DNA of 64,000 bases from Allobosea sp. OK403 (GTDB lineage: Bacteria; Pseudomonadota; Alphaproteobacteria; Rhizobiales; Beijerinckiaceae), in assembly GCF_900113835.1 (NCBI RefSeq), contig NZ_FOQV01000009.1:181124-245123 (forward strand). Reading direction: 5' to 3'. Each line of letters opens with the position of its first letter. Position 1 is the stretch's first letter. The translations under genes and the position numbers were made by a program. The notes beneath the pieces were generated by a model. That model did not search any database and had not been told where the DNA came from. It was given only the letters and a program-made list of their open reading frames with translations. This document shows, piece after piece, positions 42,736-51,332 of the stretch.

Positions 42736-43947
42736 TTAAAAATCTTTTTTCGGAGCGGCCGCGTCTGGCGCGAGCTTTTCAAACATTGCGATTAGACTCT
42801 GGAGAGACCCCTGGCACATGGCCCTCTCCGGTACGACGTTTAGCGTTCCCCCAGTTGCTGTGGACCAAGCCATATCCGTGTTTATCGATGGCTCCAAAAT
42901 CTTGATCTTGGTCTCGATCGCTTTGATGGCGGTCCGTGCGCGAACGATTTCATTTTCCGAGATGAAGATGCTGACGTAGCCGTCTCGGAACTCGTTACAT
43001 TTTTTGACGAAGGCGTAGTGCTGATAGGCGGTTTTCAGGACGTTGATCGGGCGCAGCGCCTCAAGACGCTCTTCCTCCGCGGCCTTCTCAGCGGCTAGGC
43101 GAGCACGCTCTGCGGCGGCCCTCGCTTCCTGCCTCCGCTCTTCAGCGATCCGCTGGGCCTCCGCGCGACGCTCTTCCTCTATCCGTTGCGTTTCGGCGCG
43201 CCGGACCTCTGCGATCCGCTCGGCCTCCGCCCGTCTCTGCGCCTCTTCGTATCTTTGGCGCTCGGACTCGGCCTGTTGCCGCTCGGCCTCTTGCCGGCGC
43301 AACTCGATTTGCTCAGCGATGGCCCGGGCTTCGGCGATAACCGGCACGATGGCGGGAAAACAGATCCCCATATCCGACATAGGCAGCGCCCTGAATTCTT
43401 CCAGAACAGGCCTGGCCATCGCGTGACGCGCCTGCTGTAGCCGCTGCTCCATGCGCTGCGTGAAACTGGCCAGCACATCCATTTCGGTCTTCGTCTGACG
43501 CTGCAGGCCAGCCTGCTCAGCCTGGGCAAGTGTTCGCCCACTGTCCTGTACTTCGTAGATTTCGAGCATATCGGGGCAGCGCCGCGGCTTTGCTGACGGC
43601 ATCGTACCGGCATAGGTATTGGCCATCCTCACGCGGACCGCGCGAGGCAGATCCGCGAAATACGGGCCGTCGACGAAGCCTCTCCCTGTTCCTACGCCGT
43701 GGAGACGATCGTGCTCTAGAACAAGCTTGCGGCCTTCGGCTTGACACTGCAGGCCGAAAGCCCGGCGGGCTCCATTTCGGATCGCATCGTCGTTCGCCGA
43801 TGCTGTGACCTTCTCCTGGATTAGGGAACGCGACACGCAGTCGGTTGCGGCTCTTACCGTTGGAAGCAGTTCACGCCGGGCCTTGTCCTCTTCAGCTGCC
43901 GCTCCGCTGCCCAGCAAACACGCCAACAATACCAACCGCACATGCAT
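42736..43947 (-). CDS. secreted coiled-coil protein, unknown function
   Basis: This is a 403-residue protein with a signal peptide (HVRLVLLACLLGSGAAAEE). The N-terminal half has six cysteines up to about residue 200 (DCVSRSL, GLQCQAEG, RRCPDMLE, GICFPAIV among them). A long charged coiled coil of E-R-R-x-E-A-x-R heptads covers about residues 220-295. A C-terminal domain (about 300-403) contains KKCNEFRDGYVSIFIS and ERAMCQGSLQSLIAMFEKL. No family is recognised. Its position between tRNA-Phe and another unassigned gene suggests accessory DNA. ATG at 43947 gives the signal peptide. Confidence 0.75.
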   Translation of the reverse strand: MHVRLVLLACLLGSGAAAEEDKARRELLPTVRAATDCVSRSLIQEKVTASANDDAIRNGARRAFGLQCQAEGRKLVLEHDRLHGVGTGRGFVDGPYFADLPRAVRVRMANTYAGTMPSAKPRRCPDMLEIYEVQDSGRTLAQAEQAGLQRQTKTEMDVLASFTQRMEQRLQQARHAMARPVLEEFRALPMSDMGICFPAIVPVIAEARAIAEQIELRRQEAERQQAESERQRYEEAQRRAEAERIAEVRRAETQRIEEERRAEAQRIAEERRQEARAAAERARLAAEKAAEEERLEALRPINVLKTAYQHYAFVKKCNEFRDGYVSIFISENEIVRARTAIKAIETKIKILEPSINTDMAWSTATGGTLNVVPERAMCQGSLQSLIAMFEKLAPDAAAPKKDF

Positions 43948-44218
43948 CGCCCGTCCCCCGCAACGAGCATTGCGCAAATTTTACTGTGAAGCCAGCGCCC
44001 TCCAGCCTATTTGTACCATGCAATCGACGACAGCCGCCGCCGGCTGCGCGGCAAAGCGACCGGCTCGCCCGCGAAGCGATTGAACCGTCATGCTCGCACC
44101 CTCAACTGTCGACTGCTAGCGCGCCAGGAAGCTGATATTGCCGGTCTTGTCCTTTCGCGCCTCAACTCTGCGCCAGTCGACGGAGACACTGATCCGGTAA
44201 GTCGAGCCCCGATCGCCG

Positions 44219-44518
44219 TTACCGAAGAAGATGAATGGCGCTGATGAACAGGGCGATCCAGAAAGCTCCGCCAACCAAACCCGCGATGCTGCTGTCGAGG
44301 ACGAGCTGAGGCCCCACTCGCCAATAAAGGGCGAATGGCTTCTTGGTTTCGAGGTAGTCGGCGACAGCTAGTCTGCCAACCGTAAGGCCCTGCACAAGAG
44401 CCTTGCCCGTGTGGAAGCAGATGATTTCCGAAATGACGGACCAGAGGAAACGGAGCGCTTGCCCGATGATTGCTTCCAGCAAGTTTGCGGCTCCGGCGGA
44501 GTTATTCCTGATACCCAT
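44219..44518 (-). CDS. hypothetical membrane protein
   Basis: This is a 99-residue protein with a central amphipathic part (LEAIIGQALRFLWSVISEIICFHTGKALVQGL) and a C-terminal hydrophobic helix (SIAGLVGGAFWIALFISAIHLL). I do not recognise it. The gap between it and the coiled-coil gene (43948-44218) shows no gene. It is convergent with neither neighbour and divergent from the L,D-transpeptidase. Confidence 0.6.
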   Translation of the reverse strand: MGIRNNSAGAANLLEAIIGQALRFLWSVISEIICFHTGKALVQGLTVGRLAVADYLETKKPFALYWRVGPQLVLDSSIAGLVGGAFWIALFISAIHLLR

Positions 44519-44620
44519 ACCGTAGATGACTGCAGATCCTCCCGGCTAGCCCCGCCCGCCTTCACGCGGTGGTAACCATATAAGGTCATGTCTCTCCTCA
44601 GCCTTTGCTGAGAGATGCCC

Positions 44621-45325
44621 ATGCTGAGCCGCCGATCGTTTAATCTGTTCACCCTGTCCGTTGGCGCGACCGGCCTGGCAGGCTGTGGGTCTGGCAGCAT
44701 CGTTGCCCTTCCCGACATGTCGGTGGGCAAGCCGAGCCCCAAGACCCGGACGCTGGCGCGCCCGAACTATGCCGAGGTCTACACCGCCTATCCAGGCGAG
44801 CGCTTTGCGGTTCCTGCGGTCAATTCCGGCGAGATTGATCCGGAATATCTTCGCCAGACCGTCGAGCTCAGCCGGGATCATGCTCCGGGATCGATCGTTG
44901 TCGACCCTGCATCCTACCATCTGTATTTCGTTGAATCGCCGGGGATCGCGACCCGCTATGGGGTCGGTGTCGGCCGCGAGGGTTTCGGCTGGTCCGGCCC
45001 GGCGAAGATCAATATGAAGCGCGACTGGCCGGACTGGGTGCCGCCGCGTGAAATGGTCGAACGCGACCCCGAAATCAAAGCCAAGCTCGAAAAGACGCCC
45101 CGCGGTCTCGGCGTGCTCGGCGGCCCGAAAAGCCCGCTCGGCGCGCGCGCCATGTATCTGTTCGATGCCAATGGCGATCTCGGTTACCGCATTCACGGAA
45201 CCCTCGAGCCCTATACGGTGGGCACCAACGTCTCGTCCGGCTGCATTCGGATGATAAACCAGGACATCATTCATCTGTATGCGCGCGTGTCGCTGGGCAC
45301 GCCTGTCACCGTGTTGCCCGCATAA
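44621..45325 (+). CDS. L,D-transpeptidase (YkuD domain) lipoprotein
   Basis: This is a 234-residue cell-envelope enzyme that forms 3-3 peptidoglycan cross-links or attaches proteins to peptidoglycan. The N-terminus SRRSFNLFTLSVGATGLAGCG has both a twin-arginine-like motif and a lipobox (LAGC). The YkuD domain (about 95-232) ends with the catalytic segment YRIHGTLEPYTVGTNVSSGCIRMINQDI, containing the conserved His and S-x-GC-x-R. A TCTC-CTCAG...CTGAGAGA hairpin directly precedes the start and may mask the ribosome site. Confidence 0.93.
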   Translation: MLSRRSFNLFTLSVGATGLAGCGSGSIVALPDMSVGKPSPKTRTLARPNYAEVYTAYPGERFAVPAVNSGEIDPEYLRQTVELSRDHAPGSIVVDPASYHLYFVESPGIATRYGVGVGREGFGWSGPAKINMKRDWPDWVPPREMVERDPEIKAKLEKTPRGLGVLGGPKSPLGARAMYLFDANGDLGYRIHGTLEPYTVGTNVSSGCIRMINQDIIHLYARVSLGTPVTVLPA

Positions 45326-45456
45326 CGCGTCGGACGATCCGGGCGGATGGGGCCGCTCGGGGAGGCGAGAGCCTGGCCTGCGGTGCAAAGAGGGCTCATC
45401 CGTTACGATGTCGGCCGATAAGGCGGGCTTTTGTTCGGGGCGCGCGAGGATTGAGC

Positions 45457-45897
45457 ATGGAACGCCTTCACAAGGGTGCCTGCCATTGCGGGGCGATCGC
45501 TGTGGAGTTGAAGACGCCGCGCGCTCCTGACGAGCAGGTCATCGGCGCCTGCCAGTGCTCGTTCTGCCGCAAGCACAATGCCCGCACCTTCTCCGATCCG
45601 AAATCGAGCGCCACGCTGACAGCGCGCGAGCCCGAGCAGCTGCAGCATTACGCCTTCGGCCTGAGCACCTCCGAGGTGGTGATCTGCAGGCGTTGCGGGG
45701 TTTATGTCGCGATGCTGATGACGGATGGTGCTGAGGCCTGGACCACGCTCAATATCGACACGCTCGACGAGCGTGCCGCCTTCAATCGGCCGGCGGAGCC
45801 GAGGGATTTCAGCACTGAGGCAGCCGAGGTCCGCGTCGCGCGGCGCAAGGCGCGCTGGATACCGACGACGCTTGTCGGCTGGCCGGTAGCGCGCTGA
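45457..45897 (+). CDS. GFA (glutathione-dependent formaldehyde-activating) family protein
   Basis: This is a 146-residue zinc protein of the GFA/CENP-V family. Zinc ligands are in GACHCGAIAVEL, GACQCSFCRKH and ICRRCGVYV, the usual two-site arrangement. Some members speed the reaction of formaldehyde with glutathione, but most have no tested activity. No formaldehyde dehydrogenase is adjacent. ATG at 45457 is preferred over a TTG two codons up. Confidence 0.88.
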   Translation: MERLHKGACHCGAIAVELKTPRAPDEQVIGACQCSFCRKHNARTFSDPKSSATLTAREPEQLQHYAFGLSTSEVVICRRCGVYVAMLMTDGAEAWTTLNIDTLDERAAFNRPAEPRDFSTEAAEVRVARRKARWIPTTLVGWPVAR

Positions 45898-46545
45898 GGT
45901 CGGCGCAGCTCTCGTCCGATCACGGCCCTCTTTCTGAGAAGCTGGCCGATAACGATGTTGGTGTTTTCGTAAGCTTGAACATCGAGGAAAAACGCGCCGT
46001 CATCCCGGACGCAGCCCCCGGGTCCGATCTTCGATCGGCCCAAGGATAAACTCCGCGTAGATCCGGGATCCATGCCGGAGCCTAACCAGGCAACGCTCCG
46101 GCATGGATCCCGGGTCTCCTTGCAGTCGCCCGGGATGACAGCGCGTTTCAAGACGAAATTGCAACCGACTGAAATCCTTGCTCACACGATCGGCCAGCCT
46201 CTGAGGGGCCATTCCGCTGGGGATGGTGTCTCGAAGAATGTTCCAGATGATTCTGGAGCCTATTGGAGCATCCTTCGCGGCCAAGCCTGCGGCGCACCTC
46301 AGGACGAGAGTTGAGGAACGCCCAGGGGAATTTCTCATGACGACGCGGGGTGAAGGGAATATTTCGAGTTTATCGAAATAGACTTCAAAATATCTGGAGA
46401 TTGTTCTGTTGATACCAAAATGAATTCAGGAAAATTAACAGTTGTGGCCGAATTTCGGCATGGTTATGACGCTACGACATCTTGTCATTCAGTTTTTATT
46501 CATTTTTGGATTGTTAAACCTACCCTACACGTGATGGAGGGTGCC
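45898..46545. other. 648-base intergenic region with a repeat and an A+T-rich promoter tract
   Basis: A family B-like palindrome (45997-46140) has outer arms CCGTCATCCCGGAC and GCCCGGGATGACAG and an inner pair ATCCGGGATCCATGCCGGAG with CTCCGGCATGGATCCCGGGT. After it, 46360-46540 is markedly A+T-rich for this genome, with TTCGAGTTTATCGAA and TTTTTGGATTGTTAAAC. That tract probably holds the promoter of the next gene. No gene is seen. Confidence 0.65.
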
Positions 46546-46863
46546 ATGGGCGCGCTAACTCGAATCGGTATCGCTGGTCTCCTGGTGGTCGGTCTTTCCG
46601 CTGCCTCTCTGCCGCTGTCGACGGCCGCGCAGGCCCGTGACGGCTTCAACGGCGCCCTGTTCGGCGGCATGGCGGCGGGCGCTCTCGTCGGCGGCGCGCT
46701 TGCCGGAGCCGGGCGCTATGCTCCGCCGCCGCCCTATTACGGACCCGCGCCCGTCTATGCGGGGCCGCGCTATTACGAGTCCGACTGCTATGTCACGCGG
46801 CGCCCGGTCTATAACAGCTGGGGCGATTTCGTCGGCTACAACCGCGTCCGCGAGTGCGATTGA
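46546..46863 (+). CDS. hypothetical exported glycine-rich protein
   Basis: This is a 105-residue protein with a signal peptide (LTRIGIAGLLVVGLSAASLPLSTAAQA). Then comes a Gly/Ala zipper (GALFGGMAAGALVGGALAGAG), then a Pro/Tyr stretch (RYAPPPPYYGPAPVYAGPRYY) and a two-cysteine end (SDCYVTRRPVYNSWGDFVGYNRVRECD). Proteins with this layout are common in Hyphomicrobiales and probably sit in the envelope; their function is unknown. GGAGG precedes the ATG at 46546 by 5 bases. Confidence 0.78.
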   Translation: MGALTRIGIAGLLVVGLSAASLPLSTAAQARDGFNGALFGGMAAGALVGGALAGAGRYAPPPPYYGPAPVYAGPRYYESDCYVTRRPVYNSWGDFVGYNRVRECD

Positions 46864-46946
46864 CGCGAAAGGCCGCCCGGCTCTCCTGAGCCGGGGACAG
46901 CCTTCGGCCGGTGACAGGCGCGGCGAGATGCGCGATGTTCGCCGGC

Positions 46947-47204
46947 ATGATCCGAATCGCCCTCATCGCTGTCGCCATCACCGGTCTTGCCGGCGAGGCT
47001 CTTGCCGCCGGGGCCTGCCGGCCGACGCTTGACGGCAAGGACCGCATCGAGCGCAGCGGCGCCTGCCCCAGCGGCTATTTTGTGCGCGGCGCCTGCTGCG
47101 AATCCTTCCAGCCCAGCCCCCAGCGCGCCGCGCCGACGCTCGGCAAGAAGACCTGCCCCGCCGGCACCGTCGCGAGCCTCGGGACCTGCGTGACCGGCAA
47201 GTGA
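46947..47204 (+). CDS. hypothetical secreted cysteine-rich protein
   Basis: This is an 85-residue protein with a signal peptide (IRIALIAVAITGLAGEALAAG). The mature part, about 64 residues, carries six cysteines (GACRPTL, SGACPSGYF, RGACCESF, KKTCPAGTVA, LGTCVTGK), enough for three disulfides. It resembles small secreted proteins of unknown role. An ATG four codons upstream is also in frame. It lies 83 bases after another exported-protein gene on the same strand. Confidence 0.68.
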   Translation: MIRIALIAVAITGLAGEALAAGACRPTLDGKDRIERSGACPSGYFVRGACCESFQPSPQRAAPTLGKKTCPAGTVASLGTCVTGK

Positions 47205-47250
47205 CGCGCGGCGGAGCCGCGCATTAGATCGTTTTCCGGACAGCCCAAAT

Positions 47251-47339
47251 CGTCATTGCGAGGAGCGCAAGCGACGAAGCAATCCAGGAAGGTGCGCTCG
47301 GCGGTGCCTGGATTGCTTCGGCTAACGCTTGCCGTGACG
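47251..47339. repeat. palindromic repeat, family C
   Basis: Arms CGTCATTGCGAGGAGCGCAA and CTTGCCGTGACG with inner GAAGCAATCCAGG...CCTGGATTGCTTC, the same as at 14283-14370. It lies between convergent genes. Confidence 0.85.
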
Positions 47340-47371
47340 GGGCCGCGTGACGGACGCCTTAACCCCGCCAA

Positions 47372-47659
47372 TCAGCCGTCATTCGAGGAATTCAATTCGT
47401 CCGGCGTCAGGCCCTCATCGTCGCTGCCGAGGCCTGCGGCCTGCCGCAGCGCCTCGTTGATCCGGTCCTGCCAGCCGGGGCCGCCGCTCTGGAAATGCTC
47501 CAGCACCTCGCTGTCGATCCGCAGCGAGACCATTTCCCGGGCTCCGGGAATGGCGGGCCGCTTCACGGCCGGGGCGGGGACTTTGGGTGGGGCCGGCTTG
47601 AACAGGGCTTCGGCCTTGTCCCGGAGGTTGACCGGTCGGCGGGGTCTATCTTGGCTCAT
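47372..47659 (-). CDS. BrnA-like antitoxin
   Basis: This is a 95-residue protein whose C-terminal part, REMVSLRIDSEVLEHFQSGGPGWQDRINEALRQAAG (about 44-80), is the ribbon-helix-helix region typical of BrnA antitoxins. The basic, Pro-rich N-terminus (SQDRPRRPVNLRDKAEALFKPAPPKVPAP) is longer than usual. BrnA normally pairs with the RNase toxin BrnT, encoded just upstream; no BrnT is present here. The ATG overlaps the stop of an upstream open frame reading LLASGLDVVATIHAQRQGLS that has no ATG. Confidence 0.75.
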   Translation of the reverse strand: MSQDRPRRPVNLRDKAEALFKPAPPKVPAPAVKRPAIPGAREMVSLRIDSEVLEHFQSGGPGWQDRINEALRQAAGLGSDDEGLTPDELNSSNDG

Positions 47660-47827
47660 GAGAGGCCTTGGCGCTGTGCGTGGATCGTCGCTACGACATC
47701 GAGCCCGCTCGCCAGCAGGGCGCGGCGGCCGGGCGTGTCCCTGCAAAGGCTAGTGGCTGCCGCGGCCGCTGTACAGGACGGCAGCGGATTTGCGCCGGCG
47801 CCGCAGGCCTGGCTCAGACCGCCTGGC

Positions 47828-48199
47828 TCAGACCGAGACGTCCACCGCCCCGCCAAGGCCGGGCACGGTGCTTTTCTCCTGCTGGCCTTGCGCCTCCTCG
47901 GCCGGTTTTGCCTGCTCGGCGCTCTTGTTCGCCTCAGCCGCCTGCTTGAGCTGGGCCGCGCGCTGCTCGGCTGCCCGCAAGGCCTGCTCGGCCTGCTGCA
48001 CGGCGGCGCGGTCCTGCTGCAGCGTCTTGTCGTCGGCCTTGTCCCTCTCATCGGTGGCGAGCTTCGCCGAGGCCGTGGCGAGCGCAGCCGAAGCCTGGGC
48101 GGCCGCCGCGTCGGCCTGGGCGAGGGCGGAGCTATTGTCGCTGCCAAGCGACGCCGTGCTGATGGCCGATGCGGCGCTGACGCCTGATATGCTGCTCAT
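47828..48199 (-). CDS. hypothetical helical Ala/Gln-rich protein
   Basis: This is a 123-residue protein without a signal peptide. After a Ser-rich start (SSISGVSAASAISTASLG) it is a nearly continuous helix of A, Q, E and K (ALAQADAAAAQASAALATASAKL, QQAEQALRAAEQRAAQLKQAAEANKSAEQ), probably a coiled coil. No family is recognised and no neighbour suggests a role. ATG at 48199 is chosen because in-frame codons above it look non-coding. Confidence 0.6.
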   Translation of the reverse strand: MSSISGVSAASAISTASLGSDNSSALAQADAAAAQASAALATASAKLATDERDKADDKTLQQDRAAVQQAEQALRAAEQRAAQLKQAAEANKSAEQAKPAEEAQGQQEKSTVPGLGGAVDVSV

Positions 48200-48424
48200 G
48201 ACCGGCTCCGATGCTCGCGCGCCGCGCGCGCGATTCGCCTGAGCATGCCCGCCAAGTTGTTCTGGATTGTTTCTGCGGAGCTGCGCAGATCCGCTCGGGC
48301 CGGGCAGGGCGGCGGTTTGCCGGGGCGCGCTTGCCTCTGATTCATCGGCTCGCAGCAAAACCCGCGCAAATCTCCACGGGACGGCTTGTCAAAGCGCGCG
48401 GCAATCGGGCATAGAGCGCGTAAC

Positions 48425-48515
48425 GGAGACGTGGCCGAGAGGCTGAAGGCACTCGTTTGCTAAATGAGCATACCCCACAAGGGTATCGAGGGTTCGAATC
48501 CCTCCGTCTCCGCCA
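48425..48515 (+). tRNA. tRNA-Ser (GCT)
   Basis: A complete 91-base type II tRNA. The acceptor GGAGACG pairs with CGTCTCC, the anticodon loop TTTGCTAAA reads GCT, a long variable arm (ATACCCCACAAGGGTAT) follows, and the T-arm is GAGGGTTCGAATCCCTC. The 3' GCCA gives an encoded CCA. Confidence 0.97.
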
Positions 48516-48806
48516 CTCCTAAGTCATTGAAATCATCGGAATTTAGCCGCTGCGGTTCCGCGCGTTCTGAAGGCGGCGGCCTGTCACAGCCGGGTTGGGC
48601 GTATCCCCTTATGATTCGGGGACGCGATGTATCTGCCTCGGCGAGGATTGCATTGGTGGATGCGTAAGGTCGTCCCGGTAGGTTTGGCCGAGCTCCTTGG
48701 GCTGTCTCAATTGCGCGGATCGTTGGTCGGCACGACTGCACACGCCGCTAAAGGCCAAGCGGAAAGCTAAAGCAAAGTTGGCTACCGCTTTTCAGCAGCG
48801 ATCCAG
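48516..48806. other. gap downstream of tRNA-Ser, nothing assigned
   Basis: The stretch after tRNA-Ser contains no gene or repeat that I can support. No copy of the tRNA 3' end (TCGAATCCCTCCGTCTCC) is found elsewhere in the window, so there is no direct proof of an island inserted at this tRNA. Confidence 0.4.
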
Positions 48807-49961
48807 TCAATCAGCCTGTCTTTCGGTCCGCCGAGAGTCTGTCGCAACAGTTTTGGTCGCAAGTGGTGCAACGAAGCGTACGATGTCCTCGTCGCTGATC
48901 GGCGTCAGCGGCAGATCGAAAGCCTCCCGCAAGCGCAATACAAGCGACTGCGCCCAGAGCGCATTGCATACTAGGCCACCGTGATCATCGGCCAAGATCG
49001 CATTGTTCGGCTCGTCACCCATCGTGTTGGTGACCCGTAGCGTCTCGCCGACGGCGATCGCCCTGTATGCCGGGGTACCGTCGGGAGGCCGCGTGCCCCA
49101 CAGACTCCCGAACCAGGCGGCAACGTCGAAGAAAGCGATGCGCTCGTCGCCCCCAGCCAGTTCGCGCAGCTGGGCGTTGAAGTCGCCAAGGGCAGCTTGA
49201 ATGTTGGCGACGGCGACAGGGGAGCGGTATTTGTCGAATGCCGAGGGGTCATCCGCCTCGTTGCCCGCGCCAACCAGCAAGATTCGGGTGAGCGGATGAG
49301 CCGCATGAATCAGGCTTATGGCGGCAGCAATCTGCTCGACGCAATGAGCTGCCACAGCGCGCACTGCGGGCGCCCTGGGGTCGCGCACCTGGTCATCCAG
49401 CACCGCTTCCCAATCATTGTTGACGATGCGGATCACGGTGACGCCGTTGCGCCAACGCTCGGGATCGCGGTCCATCAGTTTTACCAAGTTCCGCGCCTGA
49501 CCGAGCCGATGCTGTGGAGCGCCCATCAAATCGTTGCAGTTGGCGCCGGAATTGGCGAAATTATAGAGATAATCTTCCTTCTTCGGTGTTCGACCTACTT
49601 GCAGCCCGATGAGGCTACGCAACCAAGCCACTCGGCTGGGCTGCCCCCACCGCACCCATGGCCCAAGATTCAGCTCATTGCCGCGCAGAAGCGCCAAAAC
49701 TTCAGTCCACTGGAAGGTATGGGGACGAAGGGCTCCGCCGCGGTCGGCTGAACCAGGCGGGAAACTCAGGCTGTCCTGGTAGGAATGGCTGCTGGAATCC
49801 CCCAGAATCCCCAGCGCGATCGTTGTCGGGGGAGAATGATCGACAGGTGCGTCGCTACCCCACAAGGCCAAAGTGGCTAGTCCCAAAGCCGCGAACCCGG
49901 CCATCGCAGTCAGCGCTTGCCTCAGCCTGCGGATTCTGACGGCACCCAACGCTTCCTTCAT
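48807..49961 (-). CDS. SGNH/GDSL-like hydrolase domain protein, membrane-anchored
   Basis: This is a 384-residue protein with one N-terminal helix (LTAMAGFAALGLATLALWG). The rest looks like an SGNH hydrolase: block I GILGDSSSHSYQDS with the candidate Ser, an Asn in ANSGANCNDLMG and NNDW, and the C-terminal D-x-x-H in LADDHGGLVCNALWAQSL. Such proteins often de-acetylate or acetylate extracellular polysaccharide. That fits the flippase gene 69 bases upstream on the same strand. The exact reaction is not known. Confidence 0.72.
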   Translation of the reverse strand: MKEALGAVRIRRLRQALTAMAGFAALGLATLALWGSDAPVDHSPPTTIALGILGDSSSHSYQDSLSFPPGSADRGGALRPHTFQWTEVLALLRGNELNLGPWVRWGQPSRVAWLRSLIGLQVGRTPKKEDYLYNFANSGANCNDLMGAPQHRLGQARNLVKLMDRDPERWRNGVTVIRIVNNDWEAVLDDQVRDPRAPAVRAVAAHCVEQIAAAISLIHAAHPLTRILLVGAGNEADDPSAFDKYRSPVAVANIQAALGDFNAQLRELAGGDERIAFFDVAAWFGSLWGTRPPDGTPAYRAIAVGETLRVTNTMGDEPNNAILADDHGGLVCNALWAQSLVLRLREAFDLPLTPISDEDIVRFVAPLATKTVATDSRRTERQAD

Positions 49962-50030
49962 CGTTGCAAGGGCTCCCTGATCCAAAGATCATCGGGTATG
50001 GCGACCTTGGGGTTTTTACGCCCTTCGGCT

Positions 50031-51332
50031 TCATGGCGAGGAAATAGCCGTCGCTCCGCTCTCTACGACAGAGTCGTGCCGAGGCGGTGCGCCGACCCGT
50101 AATCCCGATATTCTTGCGACCAAGACCGCCAGCACCGCCAGAACGATCAGTTGCGACAGGAGGCTGACGGCGATCAGCCCGGCGACACCAAAGACCACTG
50201 CCGCCGGATAAACTGCGACAAGGTTGAAGCAAGCCCCGACCAGCACGGCAAGAAAGACCGACCGTGTCTGCTCCAGGGCTCGAAACGCGCAAGTCAGAAC
50301 GACAGTCACCAGTGCCATCGGAAAGCCGAGCGAGCTCCAGATGATGACCCAGCTGAATTCCAGGATCTCACCGCCATAAAGCCGATGCAGAAGCCACTGC
50401 CCGAACAATCCGAGGCCGGACATCGCCGCTGTGCCGATCAACGCAGCACCGAACAGTGCCCGGCCGAGCACATGCCGAAGGCCCGGGAGGCCCCTCTCGG
50501 CCAGGGCCTTCCCTGCCAGCGGCGGCACGATGTTCTCGAGCCCTTCGCGCGCGACGTTCATCACCGCAAGCAGGCTCTGGGCGACGCGCAAGGCCCCGAG
50601 GATTCGCGGGCCGAAGAGCCCGGCCGTCACAATCAGGCCGCTATAGCCCGACATCCATTGTAGTGACCCGGTGAGGACGAGCCAGCGGGCTGATCGCCAC
50701 TGTCGGCGGGTGACGGCTGCGAAAATCTCCGGCTTCCAGTGGAACGGTCCGGCCATGCCCAGGCCGCACACGGCGGAGGCCGCAGCCGCGGCCGCCAGGA
50801 CCCACAGCGCAGTCGCGATGCCGATCAGACCCTCGTGCCAGAGTGCCGCGAGGGCGCCGAGCCTCAGGCCGAAATTGGCGATATCGAGCAGCAGGACCCG
50901 GACCGGGCGCCGGCGGGCGAAGAGGCAGCGCCGCAGGAAATCCTGGGTCAGATAGCACGCCCCGGCGACCGCGGCTGGCAGGGCGACATCGTGTAGCGGC
51001 CACGACGAGCCAGTCATGAGGGTCAGAGTGCCAAAGATCGCTGCCGCGGCGACGGCGGCATAGACGAGCTGGTGGATCCCGACCACGGCGTAGTAGGCGT
51101 CGGCCTCCGCTCCGTCCTCCTTCCCCGCGATGCTCATCATCGGGCTGACGATCAGGCCGATCTGGAGGCTCATGGCGAAATGCAGCGGCAGCCAGGCCAT
51201 CGTGTAGAGGCCGAAGGCCTCGAGGCCGAGCGCGCGGGTAAGCAGGATCGTCGTCAGAAAATTGCATGTGCTCGACAGAACCTGGTTGCCGAGGGACAGC
51301 ACGGGGCCGACCGCAGTACGGCAATGCACCAT
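50031..51332 (-). CDS. Wzx-type oligosaccharide flippase
   Basis: This is a 433-residue protein with about twelve to fourteen hydrophobic segments of the polysaccharide-transporter (MOP) superfamily. Typical phrases are VLSSTCNFLTTILLTRALGLEAFGLYTMAWLPLHFAMS at the first two helices and RVAQSLLAVMNVAREGLENIVPPLAGKAL in the middle. It would move lipid-linked sugar units across the inner membrane. It precedes the SGNH-like gene, and a GT8 glycosyltransferase lies 588 bases upstream. ATG at 51332 is preferred; AAGG lies upstream. Confidence 0.88.
   Translation of the reverse strand: MVHCRTAVGPVLSLGNQVLSSTCNFLTTILLTRALGLEAFGLYTMAWLPLHFAMSLQIGLIVSPMMSIAGKEDGAEADAYYAVVGIHQLVYAAVAAAAIFGTLTLMTGSSWPLHDVALPAAVAGACYLTQDFLRRCLFARRRPVRVLLLDIANFGLRLGALAALWHEGLIGIATALWVLAAAAAASAVCGLGMAGPFHWKPEIFAAVTRRQWRSARWLVLTGSLQWMSGYSGLIVTAGLFGPRILGALRVAQSLLAVMNVAREGLENIVPPLAGKALAERGLPGLRHVLGRALFGAALIGTAAMSGLGLFGQWLLHRLYGGEILEFSWVIIWSSLGFPMALVTVVLTCAFRALEQTRSVFLAVLVGACFNLVAVYPAAVVFGVAGLIAVSLLSQLIVLAVLAVLVARISGLRVGAPPRHDSVVESGATAISSP

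Noticed and set aside
47656..48147. 163-codon minus-strand frame upstream of the BrnA-like gene
   Set aside because: Most of it overlaps the Ala/Gln-rich gene in another frame of the same strand. Only the last part, adjacent to the antitoxin, is of interest, and it has no ATG.
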